A stretch of 64,000 nucleotides of DNA, from the NCBI RefSeq assembly GCF_013426205.1, contig NC_089424.1, positions 558,001 to 622,000 on the forward strand, read 5' to 3'. Source of the DNA: Metarhizium brunneum. Taxonomy: Eukaryota > Ascomycota > Sordariomycetes > Hypocreales > Clavicipitaceae. The position numbers were made by a program, and so were the translations under genes. The number at the start of each line of letters is the position of its first letter. Position 1 is the stretch's first letter. The notes under the pieces were generated by a model. It was not told the DNA's origin. It made no database searches and worked only from the letters and a program-made list of their open reading frames with translations. Shown here piece by piece: positions 21,171 to 32,402 of this stretch.

Positions 21171-22881
21171 GGGCATGATGTGTACGACGATGGATAGTAT
21201 TGGAATAACTATGCGTCAATAGCAGGACTTTATGATCAATAGTACAAAACAATGTTGCACAAGCATTGATACGCTTCGCTCGCAGCAGAGAATCCCCATT
21301 CCGCTTTCGTCGTGATGGCAGCCTCACTTTCTGGGTCGGGAGTTTTTTGTGGGGTTAGGGTTGAAACCGTCAACCTTTGATGATCGAGTCGTACATGACA
21401 TGTGCGGAGCCCGTATCTTCACCTCTGGCACGTAATGGCTTGGGCTAGTAGCAGCCCTATGTCGCGTCGGTCAAGGCTAGCAAACCGTCGAGGGGACTAG
21501 GTCTTACAAGGCCAGCAATCGGACCAGTCGTAAAATTGCCTCGCAAGCCACGTCAAGGCTGAATTGCCCCGGCGCGTTTAGCAGTCGGGGAAATACCAGT
21601 TGACCTCTCCTGGTGGGAACGCCCGCAGGTTGTTGCGGCGCCTGGCTGGCACGTCGCAGCAGTGTTGCGAAGGCATTGAAACTCTTGTCGTTGTGTATGG
21701 AAGCGAGGGTGAGAAAAGCAGCGGGAAATTACTCAGACTGCCGCAAATGCGACATTGCATGTGGCACGGTCAGCATACCGGAATTTCGGATGCTCGGCTA
21801 TCCGCCGGATGCCAGCAGAGGCTCCAATGATGTCTGGCGCCTCCCTCCACAGAGCCGTGGAAGCACCCCAGAAGCATCAAGTGGTAAGGCAACTTAGTGT
21901 CCGACAAGTCAATGGGTCAATTGCGTCTGGCAAGTAGTTAGTTACGAGCTCAGGCGACTGGTCGTTCGGTCCATGGTGCAAGGTGACAAGGTCCAAACGG
22001 CGAGGCCCGCGCTCCGGCACGACGGGCCTGGAAAAGTGGGTCCCTGCATCTGGAGAAGCTCCGAGGCTGATTCCCGACTGTCCGGCGCCATCTGCCATTC
22101 TTCGCGGCGGGTTGAGGCGATGGAAGGGTGTTGCTGTTGCCGGTCAGCATATATATCGTAACGCGAGCCTTAGCCTCGAAGCTAACATGATGTTGTGTTT
22201 CGACGATTCATACCAGTGACACAGCCCGTCTTTGACGTCGTGGCCCGTCCTGGACTCCTGGACCCCTTGATCGCGATTTGCTGGCCAGAATCCAGCCACC
22301 CGTACCGCCCTCACCATGGCTGCAGGGAACATGATTATGCTTGACCCTGGCGGGAAAGCCCCGTCGACGGCGCTTGAGATGGTCGACGCTCCTCATCAGG
22401 GTACGCTGCCTGACAGCGTCATCGTGGTGGTTACTGGTTACGCAAGCTTGCTCGGACTGGACTGGCTATCCGCCGTTGCTCAGACGCCTGTGGTCGATGG
22501 TAGTGGACCGTGGACATTTGAAAAACGCTCTCGCTCGAGGCAGAGCACCGGCAGGGAAGACCAGTCTTGGAGACGGCACCGCGGACGAAGTGACTATTCA
22601 TCCATCCCCAAGTGCTTCAGGCTGCCACACATTTGGACGCCAAGTCACTCTCTAGGCGTGTCATGGACGACAGATCTGCACTGACTCGGAAACATCGGCA
22701 AATGTGTCGACAAAGTTAAAAAAAATATGGAGCGTCGTATCGTGCTAGTGCCTGTCTACCTGCCTGCTTGTCCAGATTGTTTCACTCAATCCCTCCTCTA
22801 AACCTTCTAAAAACCTCTCTGCCGGACCAGGACACGCCATGCTGCGCGCGCGTCGTTCAAGATCCTGCTCCCGGCTTCAGC
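21171..22881. other. intergenic, relatively GC-rich, no supported gene
   Basis: Several overlapping open frames on both strands at 21600-22680 reflect the GC content; none shows a recognisable motif. This may be a long 5' leader or promoter for the regulator at 22882. Confidence 0.45.
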
Positions 22882-25716
22882 ATGACCCCAGCCTCAACAA
22901 CACCAAAGAGGACACGAGCGTGCACCTTTTGCAGGGCCAAGAAGATCCGATGTGAGATGCCGCGTTGCATGCCTTTTTCTTTTTGCTCCGTCGAGAACTG
23001 ATCGTGTCAGGCGGGGGCGGTAATCCTTGCCGCAACTGCGCAGACTATGGGGAGGAATGCATCTTCCGCCCGCGAAAACGGCGTCAGAAGAAGCGCGACA
23101 TCACAGCCGACCAGGGAGAGCAGGGCGCGCCGGAAAAGAGCGTCCCCGACGGCGGACAGTATGTCTTCGAGGCCGAATCGCATCATCCTACCGGCCAGCG
23201 AAACCCAGGCGCCAATGTGCGCGTCCAGTCGTTTTCGCCGCAGGGCATCAGCCCGTATGAGGACTCGGTCATTCATGTCGGGGCGTTGCCCTTTCGCAGC
23301 AGCAGCCATACGACGTTTGACCCTAACCATCGGCATATCCACGGGCCTCACTCGAGGACGCTGGAAAGCTCGGCATACGGCGAGTACCCGGGGAAAGAAT
23401 ATACCAGCGTGGCCTCGGCCTCGCAGCCCGGCATCATGATGGTCGGCCACGGCTGGCATGTGGCGCCGCCAACACCTCAACCGTCGTCCATGACGACAAC
23501 GTCTCACAGCAGCTCTGCGCCGTTACTCCATGCGTCGAGGGGTGCTGATGAGGAGGGAAGCAGTGTCTATTCAATGCTAAGTGTAAGAGCGGCATGCGTC
23601 CGGCCTTGTAGACTTGTTTCTAACTCTTTTCCGTATTTTCTTTGTCCAACTAGAATGGCCTCGAGTATCACGGTATGTCCTTGTTTGCACGTATATACAG
23701 TAATTTTCTCCTCTCCTGACAACGGCCAAGGTCCTCGGAGCATCATGTCCATGTGTAGCAAGCCAGCCATCGAGTGGGTGAGGGAGAGGGTCAAGACTCC
23801 GGACATGCAAGTGACGTCGCAGAAGTTTGCAGAGGGCATTGCCCAGCGACTCAAAATGGACAAGCCCTTGTCGTTTGAGCGGCAATCAGAACCTTCGGAG
23901 CTGGATGCCTGGAGATATGCTAAAGGTATTGATGGCTCTCCGTACCCGAGGATCCTGAGCTGACATGCAATTGACATCACACCACAGCTTATTTCGACGA
24001 GTCCCATGACGCTGCCCTCGGCATCGTCCACCGCCCTTGGTTTGAGATGAAACTCCGCAGTCATTTCATTTCCTCCAACTCCAAAGATGATCCGGCTTGG
24101 TACGCCCTGCGCAACATTGTATATGCTTCTGGTTGTCGCATCGTCACGTCCAAGGTGGCAACATTCCACGAGGCGCAACAGGCTTCGTGGCCCTTTTTTG
24201 AAAACTCGCTTTCTGTGCATACACAGCTGTTGTACTGGCAAACCACCGTGACTGGCGTCCAGGCACTGACTGCCATGGTAGGTATCATGACCATACGTAG
24301 CGTCAACTGGTGGTTTTCGCTGACGCTTCCAGGCCTACTTTACCGATGCAATCAGCAGCCCGATACTACAGTACATGCTGTGTTCAATGGCAGTCAGGCT
24401 TGCCGTAGCCAAAGGCATGCACCGGAGACCACATTCTTGGTCATTCCCATCGATAGAGGAGAGTCTCAGGGGCTTCACCTTCTGGGCTCTCTACTGCTTG
24501 GACAAGCAGATAGCCAGCCGCTCTGGTCGACCTTCGGTACGTTTATAGGCTCCCTTATCCATAGACATGACAACGTACGTACTGAACCGGCCAAGTCAAT
24601 CGAGGACTACGAAATAAGCTCCCACGTACCGACATGCTGCCCACTTGGCGGGTCAGTCCATTTGGGATATTTCACAGCCATGGTCAAGCTCAGTCAGCTG
24701 CTGTCTTTGGTCAATAAGAAACTCTCTCAGGTCAGATCCACTGGCTCCGCGGCCGAAGGACTTGTCAAAGTCATCCGGGACCTAGACCACAGCCTCGAGG
24801 AGCTGCAGCAATCACTTGTCGATGTGTTGGGTGTCAAACTGCCACTAGACCTATCCAACATTCCCGCCAACCTGAACAACCACCAAGCTCTCTCCATCCA
24901 ATCCCTCTACTACAACGTGGTTTGGGACATACACACCCCATTAACCTATCCCTGGCTTCGTGGAGCCTTTGCTCTTGACCAAGATGCTCCGACAAGGGCG
25001 CAGATCCAGGCTTCTTCATCAACAGTCGCTACCAGCTCAAGAGCTGCCGTTCTAGGCACCAGGCACGTCCACCTAGATCCAAACTGTTGTCAACTGTAAG
25101 ACCGCTCAAGGCTTAGCCCGTCGTTTCTTCTGCGCAATACGACGGAGACGAATAGCGTACGCTGACATTTTCTTCAGCATAGTTTCCTACGTCCCCCACC
25201 ACGCACTGGTGAATATATTTGTCCATATCCTCACGGATCCTACGCAGGCGTCGGTAAAGTCCGAGCTGGCCCTGTTAGACATTGGAGTAGGCTTCGCGGC
25301 GCGCGTCGACCTCGACACCGAATGCTATCTATCACTGCCATTCATCGTGGAAATGGCCATCATGGCGCGCAATGCTGTCGACAATGCGGAGCGAAACGCA
25401 GTCGACAGGGATACACCATTGTCCAATGCCAACAGTGCCGTCAAAGAGCTCTCCACGCCATTCAGTGGCCGAGCGTCAAACGTGGCGGTTAATGAGCGAC
25501 AGGGGGATGAGGAGCTCAGCGGCAGTTTGCCAGCGGAACAGTTGCAGATTAATGACGGGCTTCATAGAGACGTAAGGCCATTTTCTTCGTTTTGAATAGT
25601 TGTATCTGTGCATACGACTGAAAGCTAACAATTGCAAGGATATCAATATGGGATTCGACTCGGGCGATTTGGAACTTTGGAGTATTATGCTTCCGGGTAT
25701 TGGGGATGATATTTGA
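22882..25716 (+). CDS. Zn2Cys6 transcription factor with fungal_trans domain
   Basis: Nine exons: 22882-22951, 23011-23582, 23654-23672, 23731-23925, 23988-24277, 24333-24536, 24596-25095, 25178-25571 and 25639-25716; introns 55-82 nt; 773 aa. Splicing the first intron completes CX2CX6CX6CX2CX6C (Cys 14, 17, 24, 31, 34, 41), followed by the basic linker RPRKRRQKKR. The middle region reads GIVHRPWFEM, LQYMLCSMAVRLAVAKGMH and GFTFWALYCLDKQIASRSGRPS, the fungal_trans signature. The C-terminal region carries DIHTPLTYPWLRG. All junctions keep phase. Lying about 2 kb from the aromatic-degradation set, it is a candidate regulator of those genes, but this is only position-based inference. Confidence 0.92.
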
Positions 25717-27821
25717 GTCGTGGCTCCGCAGCATTTATACCACTATTGTTCTTATTTGTGCTGAAATGAGTAAATGCGCAAAATATGCGGGAATCGGAAG
25801 GTGGTTTATCCTGGAAACGATGTTGCCCTTTCTGAGTACATCGAGGAAACAACATGAATGTGTTGAAGGGGAAAGTGGCCGTTTCCAAGGCGTTATAGAG
25901 CGGTCATGTTCCTGGTTAAGCTTGGAAATACTTTGCATAAGAGGGCTCAGCGAGTTTCTATGGACCTTGTTATTTTAATCGAATCTCATGTACACCAAGA
26001 CATCTCGGGGTGTTGGTCTCGTTCCATCAAATATACACTTGGCCGATGGACCCAAGAGCTATAATTTTGCTTTCGTACCGATTTCTACCAGCACATGATA
26101 TACTTTGTAGAAACTCTAAACAGGTCACTTCAACATGATTAAATCTTTCCCGTGGAGCTACTCTTGGACAACGGTGGTTCAATCCCTTGATAAGGATATC
26201 TGAAAAGAGCAACAGATGCCATGATGATATAATTTTATAGGCACTATTAATGTACTAGTGTCTGGTCAAGATGGCTGTTAAAATTTCACAGTACTACGGC
26301 CCAGGGGAAGGCAAATAAACTACAACCAGCACATGGCTGGAGAAATGTATCGCGTACCGTAGAAAAGGCACCCAGTAACCCATCAACCAACACTTCGCCC
26401 GTTCTCGGGTCGCCATCTCTCTTGTAACGGCGCGACTTCATGTCATGCTTAGCAATTTTGTGACATAAGCCGGACAACATATTGTATAAGCATCCAGTAG
26501 CATGACACGGCCGAGATAAGGCCAAGCGCTACCCGAGTCCCATGTCAAATGCCGCACGAAAGGGCCGAAAGAGACTCCACTACGGCAACTCCAGGCAATC
26601 GGGAAACCAGATGAAATCAAGGGTCCAAGGGTCCAACGCTCGTATCATGCCTCCCGGGGACCATAATTATCAACGCTAAACCCAATGGATTCGGAGGTTG
26701 ATTGAAACGCCGAAGACCCGAAATGCCAGCCACTCGGCTATTATCTCGTATCAGATCAACACAATCTAATCGGCAACCCGGTCGAATTGTGACAGTTGAT
26801 ATCACCACAGCATACAACCGGGTTCGTCTAAAATCATGCCATGTTTAGCGACGCGCGTTCTAAAAAACAGACGATACGTCATCTAATCCTGCGTCTTTCT
26901 CCACCAGGTTTCCCCATCATGTCATTGGTAACATTGAAAGAATTGGGAGAACTGACGGACCCGAAACTCCAACCACGGTGAACCACGTGTTTATCGCTCG
27001 ACCACTCTCAACGACGCACTTATTTCTTAAAGGTACACAAACTAGATGGCCCGCGTTGGCAACGCTTCTTAGCATGTCGCTGAAGTAAACACTGGTTTAA
27101 CCTTTGGCAGCACACCACCATCTTCGGATTTGTGGCGAGCACTAAGATTGTTGATTTACCTGTTAAGGGTCATTCGTGTTAAAAAGTCCTTTTCGAAAAC
27201 TAAACAGATCGTTCAAGTATTACGCAATTACGTTGCCGTTAAGCGCAGGGCGGGGCATGTTATTATTGGAACATTGCCGTTAGGGACGCTTCAATTAAAG
27301 TATGACTTGGCATTGCTTTGACAATGCCGTTGATTCTAGCTATCTCTTCATACAAGGTTCATGCGATCCTCCTAGGCAAAATACATAAACAAAATTAACA
27401 GCTGTTACAATCACATACGACCATAGCCGCTAGATCATCAAATCACGATCCCGTCCGATCTCGTACGATAAACTAGCGAGCGCTAGATTAGTAGTTGGGT
27501 CGGTGACGACCAGCGAATACCTGGTGTTGTATGTTTTTTTTGATGTTTTTTGCGACATCACTCCCGGTCCTTGGAGTAGCTTCACTCAAGCATTACTTTG
27601 CTCACGAGAAAAAGATGGTTTGACTCTCTCCCTCGTTCATTCTAGGGATAATTATCTGCCAAATTATTTTTGCCTTCAAAACATCCAAGTTCAATTTAAT
27701 ATAATCCCGTCAGATTCTACAGCAAATCTGTAAAATTCCCCTAGAAGAAGCGGCAATTGAATTAAACTAAACTTATCAAATGCATATCGAGCAAAAAAGT
27801 CATGGAACCCTCGAACCAAAA
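25717..27821. other. gene-poor AT-rich stretch
   Basis: No supported gene. Only short frames without motifs are seen on both strands. Confidence 0.5.
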
Positions 27822-28403
27822 CTAGGCTTTCCCAGATGTCCCTTCACCCGCTCCAGCCCAGGTTTCATCCCACGTCTCCGCCGCGCCGTCCTCAGCAATC
27901 GCCGGCACAGCAAAGGCAGTGATGCGCGCCCAACTCGTCGAACTCGTATTCCTCCAAGCGTGATTGACGGCCCTCTGCACGGCCATGTCCCCCGGCAGGA
28001 GCCGTCTGGTTTCTCCCGAGTTGAGAATCAACTCGACTTCGCCCTCAATAACAAAATTATAATTCAGGCTAATGGTCCGATGCATGGGTGACGTGTATCC
28101 AGGTGGAAAGTCGACGAGTCTCGCGACACATCCGTTGGGAATGATGATGCCGGGCGGGTTCTCAATCTGGTCTTGATAAGTGGCAATGTCGCGCTCGCCA
28201 GCAAAGTTGGGCGGCGTTTGGTTCGTTCCGTAGCAGAAAGCGATCCGCGAACCACCGTATGACAGCTCAGATGGCGGGCTCTCTGAGAGCGTCTTGGAGT
28301 ATACGGCCTTGCCGTCGCGATTGGTGGTGATGAAGCGCGAGGTTGGACGGAGAGGGGACTCTGTGGAGGGAGGCGAGTCTGCAGCTGGCATTTTCGAGTT
28401 CAT
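27822..28403 (-). CDS. small single-domain cupin protein
   Basis: 193 aa in one exon. The cupin_2 fold is shown by FPPGYTSPMHRTISLNYNFVIEGEVELILNSGE (first motif, split around its His) and LLPGDMAVQRAVNHAWRN (second motif). Candidate metal ligands are His in MHRT and His in NHAW; the second His of a classical HXH is replaced by Thr. Metal binding may therefore be partial, or the protein may not be a dioxygenase. Cupins of this form recur beside fungal aromatic and polyketide catabolic genes, where their reaction is mostly unassigned. It is co-oriented with the FAD monooxygenase, 375 bp downstream of it. Confidence 0.88.
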   Translation of the reverse strand: MNSKMPAADSPPSTESPLRPTSRFITTNRDGKAVYSKTLSESPPSELSYGGSRIAFCYGTNQTPPNFAGERDIATYQDQIENPPGIIIPNGCVARLVDFPPGYTSPMHRTISLNYNFVIEGEVELILNSGETRRLLPGDMAVQRAVNHAWRNTSSTSWARITAFAVPAIAEDGAAETWDETWAGAGEGTSGKA

Positions 28404-28778
28404 CTCATCAACTTTTCCATGTGGATTTCTCTACTGCTATTCTCTGGCGAACACGGTGAAGGTATGCCATGGGGTTTGTGCCTTTTTGTGTTTATCGTTT
28501 ATATTGCTATGGGCGTGGTGAGAATAATCCGGATATGCCGTAGAATTCTCTCGGTCACTCGGACCGATCAAACCCCTCGGGATTTCGGGAACGTCTTATC
28601 AATCTGGAGGTTTGCATCCATGAACCCTGTACAGCGGGATGAGTGGAGATTGTTCAATTGAATGTTCTTAGCTACGTCAACCCTAGATCGTACTAATGCT
28701 ATTTCCCATGCCCTTCCATGACAGTATAAGCTAGTGGGTTTTCCATTCATAAGCTGGGCCAGTACTATTTCCATCCAG
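28404..28778. other. intergenic between cupin and monooxygenase
   Basis: Promoter space for the cupin gene and 3' flank of the FAD monooxygenase. No gene seen. Confidence 0.4.
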
Positions 28779-30226
28779 TCAAGCCTTCTCATTGTAATGC
28801 TGTGTCATGTCACAATTGATGTTCATCTATCCAAGTCATTAGCAGCAACGAGACCAAAAAAGGGGCCGAGTTACCTACCAGCTTCATCTCTTCGAGAATC
28901 TCGGGCTCTGTTGCTGCTCGTCTTGCCTTGTTGAAGAATGGATCCGTCCATTGTATAGATTCCGGCTCATTCCATATGCGCCTGAGATTGGCAGAAGAGA
29001 CAGGGTCGACAATATCCCGAAAGACTTGGCGTCGGGCCTCGTCATACTTGTCGAGTATGTCCATGTTTGCCTTGCCTTCATGGATCCCGTACAAGCATTC
29101 AGCCAGCGATCCAACATCCGATATTCCGCCCGTCAGGCCAAGTCCACCCCTACAATCGATTAGCGTCCCGGACTTTCACCAAAGGTCCATGATACCGACA
29201 TTGGATTGCAAAGGTGGGCAGCATCTCCCACGAGAAGCACTCTGCCGACTCTCATCTTCTCAACGCATCGCTGGTGAACCGTGAATGGGCTGAATCGGAC
29301 GATTTCGTAATCGTCGGGCTTTGGATGCCCCGGCAGGATCTTTTCAAACTTCTCGGGCAGACGGGCTCGGAGTTGTTCTGGAGACAAGCCGATTGGTTCA
29401 CCATACACAACCCTCCACAGCTCCGTGTCTTCGGCTCTGGATATACAGCATACCATGGCCCAATACTGAGGGTCGACTACCCACTGGACATCGGACCAGT
29501 TGAAGTTTGCCATTTTATAGTGGACCTGCCGAGGTGCATTAGTTCCGGTGTCAGTCATGAACGACGGGGCTGGGGTCTGGTGTTTGGTCTGACATTGGTG
29601 ACTACGAGCTGCTTGTCCCAGGTGAATCCGGGGAAGTCGTCACCAAACAGCGACTTTCTGACGACACTCTTGGCCCCGTCACAGCCAATGACAAAATCCC
29701 CCTCGATGCGTTTGACTTCGTCCCCCGACTTGACACGAACCCAGGCCGCATCATCCGACTGGCCGACGTCGATGACGGCGTGGGACATGTGGACAGATGC
29801 AGTCTCCTGCTGCAAGACGCGTTCAAGGAGCAGATTAGAAAGCAAATGGACTGGGTAAAGCAGAGGCTTGTCCGGACTTTGACCATCACCTTCTATGTGA
29901 ACGAGAATCTCGCCGCCCAGTTTTCTCCACGACGTGGACGTTATATCCGAAGTAATGTTTCGGATTTCTTCCAAGACGCCGGCCCTGCGCAGAATTCTTC
30001 TGGTCATCAGCCATGCCCTCGATTCGAACCATGATTTGGTCCAGGACCAGGGGGGGCGTAGTTACCGTGTGGCTGAGGGGCCATATGCAAGTCCTCGAGG
30101 CCTTTGGTCCACCTCGGCTTCCGCCTCGACGACCTCGACAGTGATGCCCTTTTTGGCCAAAAGAAGAGCCAGCAGAAGCCCCGTCGGGCCGGCTCCAACC
30201 ACAATAACCTTTTGAATCGGTGCCAT
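28779..30226 (-). CDS. FAD-dependent aromatic monooxygenase (PF01494 type)
   Basis: Flavoprotein that uses NAD(P)H and O2 to hydroxylate an aromatic ring. Exons are 30066-30226, 29594-29999, 29200-29525, 28879-29149 and 28779-28799; introns are 66, 68, 50 and 79 nt; about 394 aa. The three class A flavin motifs are present: GAGPTG at 11-16, CDGAKSVVR at 160-168 and VGDAAHLCNPMGGLGL from 288. The short length, with no C-terminal thioredoxin-like domain, is closer to salicylate/3-hydroxybenzoate hydroxylases than to phenol 2-monooxygenase. The third donor (GTCGGT) and the tiny last exon are the least certain parts. It probably starts the ring-opening route with the dioxygenase and hydrolase next door. 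Confidence 0.9.
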
Positions 30227-31227
30227 TTTTCGTAACTGATAGATTTGAACTGTATCTACTGTATAAGAAATGTACCAGACGGGCAAAACCCGAGTATTTA
30301 TAAAGCGCAAAAAGACAGCGGCCCAACCCGGCCAGTGGCTGAACAACTCGCCCGAGTAATGCCTCCCATTCTTCCCACAACTCCGAATGAAACGCTGATC
30401 CGCCACAAGTGCCCACAAGACATTTAGGACCAAGAGTTTGGACATGCGAGTTAGTATCGTCTTCCACTAGTACGAAGCTGCCAAGAGCTAGGAGGGTATA
30501 TTAATAAGCGGCATCTGAAGAATGTTCGATACCGAGCCGTTATTCCTCCGTATTTCTTTCATGACTCAGCGGCTCAACTTACTAGTTAGCCATCGTGACG
30601 AGGGAGATGACTTCAGGCTTCATCGGCGGCCATGGCGCGGAAAAGCCATGCCATGACGTCGAGAATAGCATCTCCGCTTCCAGCTGCAAGAGAAAACTCC
30701 GAAGATGCGACTGACGTTGCATTTTACGGTTGCAATGATGCAGGCTGACTCCCGTCCTTTGGTGTTTCACTCATCCAGTCACCGTTTATCCCTCGACGAA
30801 GATTCCTCCATATGACGTGGTCGCCGGCGATATCGAGGGCTTTGGCTTCAGTTTGCCGATGGCTTGCCAGCCACCGGAATTACATTACGAATGAACCTCA
30901 AATGTGGTCTCATTCTTGCATACGGATTCAAATTCGATCAAGGACCAGTCCGCTGAGTAACTGACCCGTGACCATTTCCATAGTGATGTTCGTCCTAGAC
31001 CACGAGGACAAATCAAAAAGGTTCATCTCACAGCCGACAGTTGGATTTAATTTCCGTCAAGATATTCAATACACCTAGATTCTTTTCCTTGCAAGCAATC
31101 ACCGTAAAAGCGAAAGAGGGACAGATAAAAATCCTCTATTCATTCTGACATGCAGACTTGTCATACAGTCCAATTCAAGATGCCATCAACTACACTATCG
31201 AAAGTTCTCACGAATGCTACATAGTTT
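30227..31227. other. intergenic within the aromatic gene set
   Basis: Promoter of the FAD monooxygenase and 3' flank of the dioxygenase. Frames here (for example on the minus strand at 30582-30770) carry no recognisable motif. Confidence 0.45.
30295..30302 (-). promoter_or_regulatory. TATA box of the FAD monooxygenase
   Basis: TATAAATA on the minus strand, 69 bp upstream of the ATG at 30226. The same octamer precedes the dioxygenase gene. Confidence 0.5.
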
Positions 31228-31812
31228 TCAATCCGATCCCGGGCCTTTGCTTCTTGGCCCAATCTCCACCCGTCTCTTTAGCACCACCTCGCTCTCGCCA
31301 CTCTCAAGCCGCCTGATGAGATCTTCAGGATCGACATCCGTCCCCACGGGGTTCTCTGCAAAAGATGCACTCTTCATAAACGCATCCGTCTCGTGGTTGG
31401 TGTCGAAATTGTCCGCCTGCAGCTCGATGACGTTGCCATCCGGGTCTTTATAATAGAGACTAATGGTTGGGCCGTGGTTGACGGACCAGAAGGGCAGCAT
31501 GCCACCCCTTTGCCGGTGTCTATAGGACAGGAGCAAGTCGGAGAGAGTGCTGTAGGCGTAGGCAAAGTGGTCCACGCCACAGCTTGCTTTTACTTTGGGA
31601 CTCAGGTCCGGATGCTGGACGAGCGCCAGGCGGTGGTGTTCGTCGTCATAGGTAATAAATGTAAGAGAGTCGTTTTCGTGAACAACACGCGCGCCGAGAA
31701 ACTCGATATAAAAGGCCCTCATTCGCGGCAAGTTGTTCGTTCGGAGGACAACGTGGGCAAAAGCGGAAGGGGGTAGGACTTTGCCATCCCACTGGTTGAA
31801 GTTGTTGACCAT
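31228..31812 (-). CDS. VOC-family type I extradiol-like dioxygenase
   Basis: 194 aa in one exon. Two babb modules of the vicinal-oxygen-chelate fold are visible. The metal triad of type I extradiol dioxygenases is intact: H20 (SAFAHVVLRT), H82 (CGVDHFAYA) and E130 (PDGNVIELQ). The spacing suits a single-domain ring-cleavage enzyme that inserts O2 beside an Fe(II)-bound catechol or hydroquinone; glyoxalase I is less likely given the neighbours. The C-terminal 60 residues are polar and charged (DPEDLIRRLESGESE). It is divergent from the fumarylacetoacetate-hydrolase gene across a 590-bp promoter that carries a perfect inverted repeat. Confidence 0.88.
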   Translation of the reverse strand: MVNNFNQWDGKVLPPSAFAHVVLRTNNLPRMRAFYIEFLGARVVHENDSLTFITYDDEHHRLALVQHPDLSPKVKASCGVDHFAYAYSTLSDLLLSYRHRQRGGMLPFWSVNHGPTISLYYKDPDGNVIELQADNFDTNHETDAFMKSASFAENPVGTDVDPEDLIRRLESGESEVVLKRRVEIGPRSKGPGSD

Positions 31813-31897
31813 GTTTACTTGATATTGGTTGCTATGAGAGTTATTCTTTGGCTTTTCGTTGGAGATGAACCCACATCCGTCAAGACGACAGCAGTGG

Positions 31898-31905
31898 TAT
31901 TTATA
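31898..31905 (-). promoter_or_regulatory. TATA box of the dioxygenase
   Basis: TATAAATA on the minus strand, 86 bp upstream of the ATG at 31812, between half-sites of the putative operator. Confidence 0.5.
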
Positions 31906-31921
31906 TTGACCGTTGTTGTGT

Positions 31922-31958
31922 GTCGGATGTCAAACACGGAGGTGGATTTACATCCGAC
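31922..31958. promoter_or_regulatory. perfect 9-bp inverted repeat, putative operator
   Basis: GTCGGATGT, 19 nt, then ACATCCGAC. The perfect arms carry CGG and CCG cores in the only divergent promoter of the aromatic gene set. Inference: binding site for a dimeric Zn2Cys6 factor. Confidence 0.5.
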
Positions 31959-32402
31959 GCATCACCGTCGAATCCCTTGTTGTCTCAGCAATGATACAAA
32001 GCTGGGAGACTTGCCTCCTGGTTTTGTCAACGACATCTTGGTGCTTCACATGACAGACTGGCCTTCTTTATCCGAATACCACCTTGGACACCGCATTGAC
32101 ATGGTTTAAGCCCCATGGGGAAGCCGGTATTTTCTCCGGCCGATGGCGACTGACTTATTCCCGATTCTGCGGGGTTACTCGGCAAACCGGTTCCCTCATC
32201 TGACGTCTCGTCTCCGCGCGGGGAAACCAAGCTAGATCAACACCCGAATCGGCTCTATCTACGGGGATGCCCTGTTCACAGCCGTCTCACATTGTGTGGA
32301 GCCCAAGCAACATGTCATGGATAGAAATATACGTGTTCGCGCAGTGTTGGGTCATGCCTTTACTACATTCATGCATATTGTATAGTAATCGCATAAATCA
32401 CA

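Larger units (their letters stand above)
31813..32402. promoter_or_regulatory. divergent promoter of dioxygenase and hydrolase
   Basis: It holds the inverted repeat GTCGGATGT (31922-31930) and ACATCCGAC (31950-31958), a third half-site ACATCCGTC at 31872-31880, and TATAAATA on the minus strand at 31898-31905. The CGG/CCG cores suit a zinc-cluster regulator. Confidence 0.55.

Noticed and set aside
21600..22684. Several frames of 60-122 codons on both strands
   Set aside because: Compositional openness only; no motifs and mutually overlapping.
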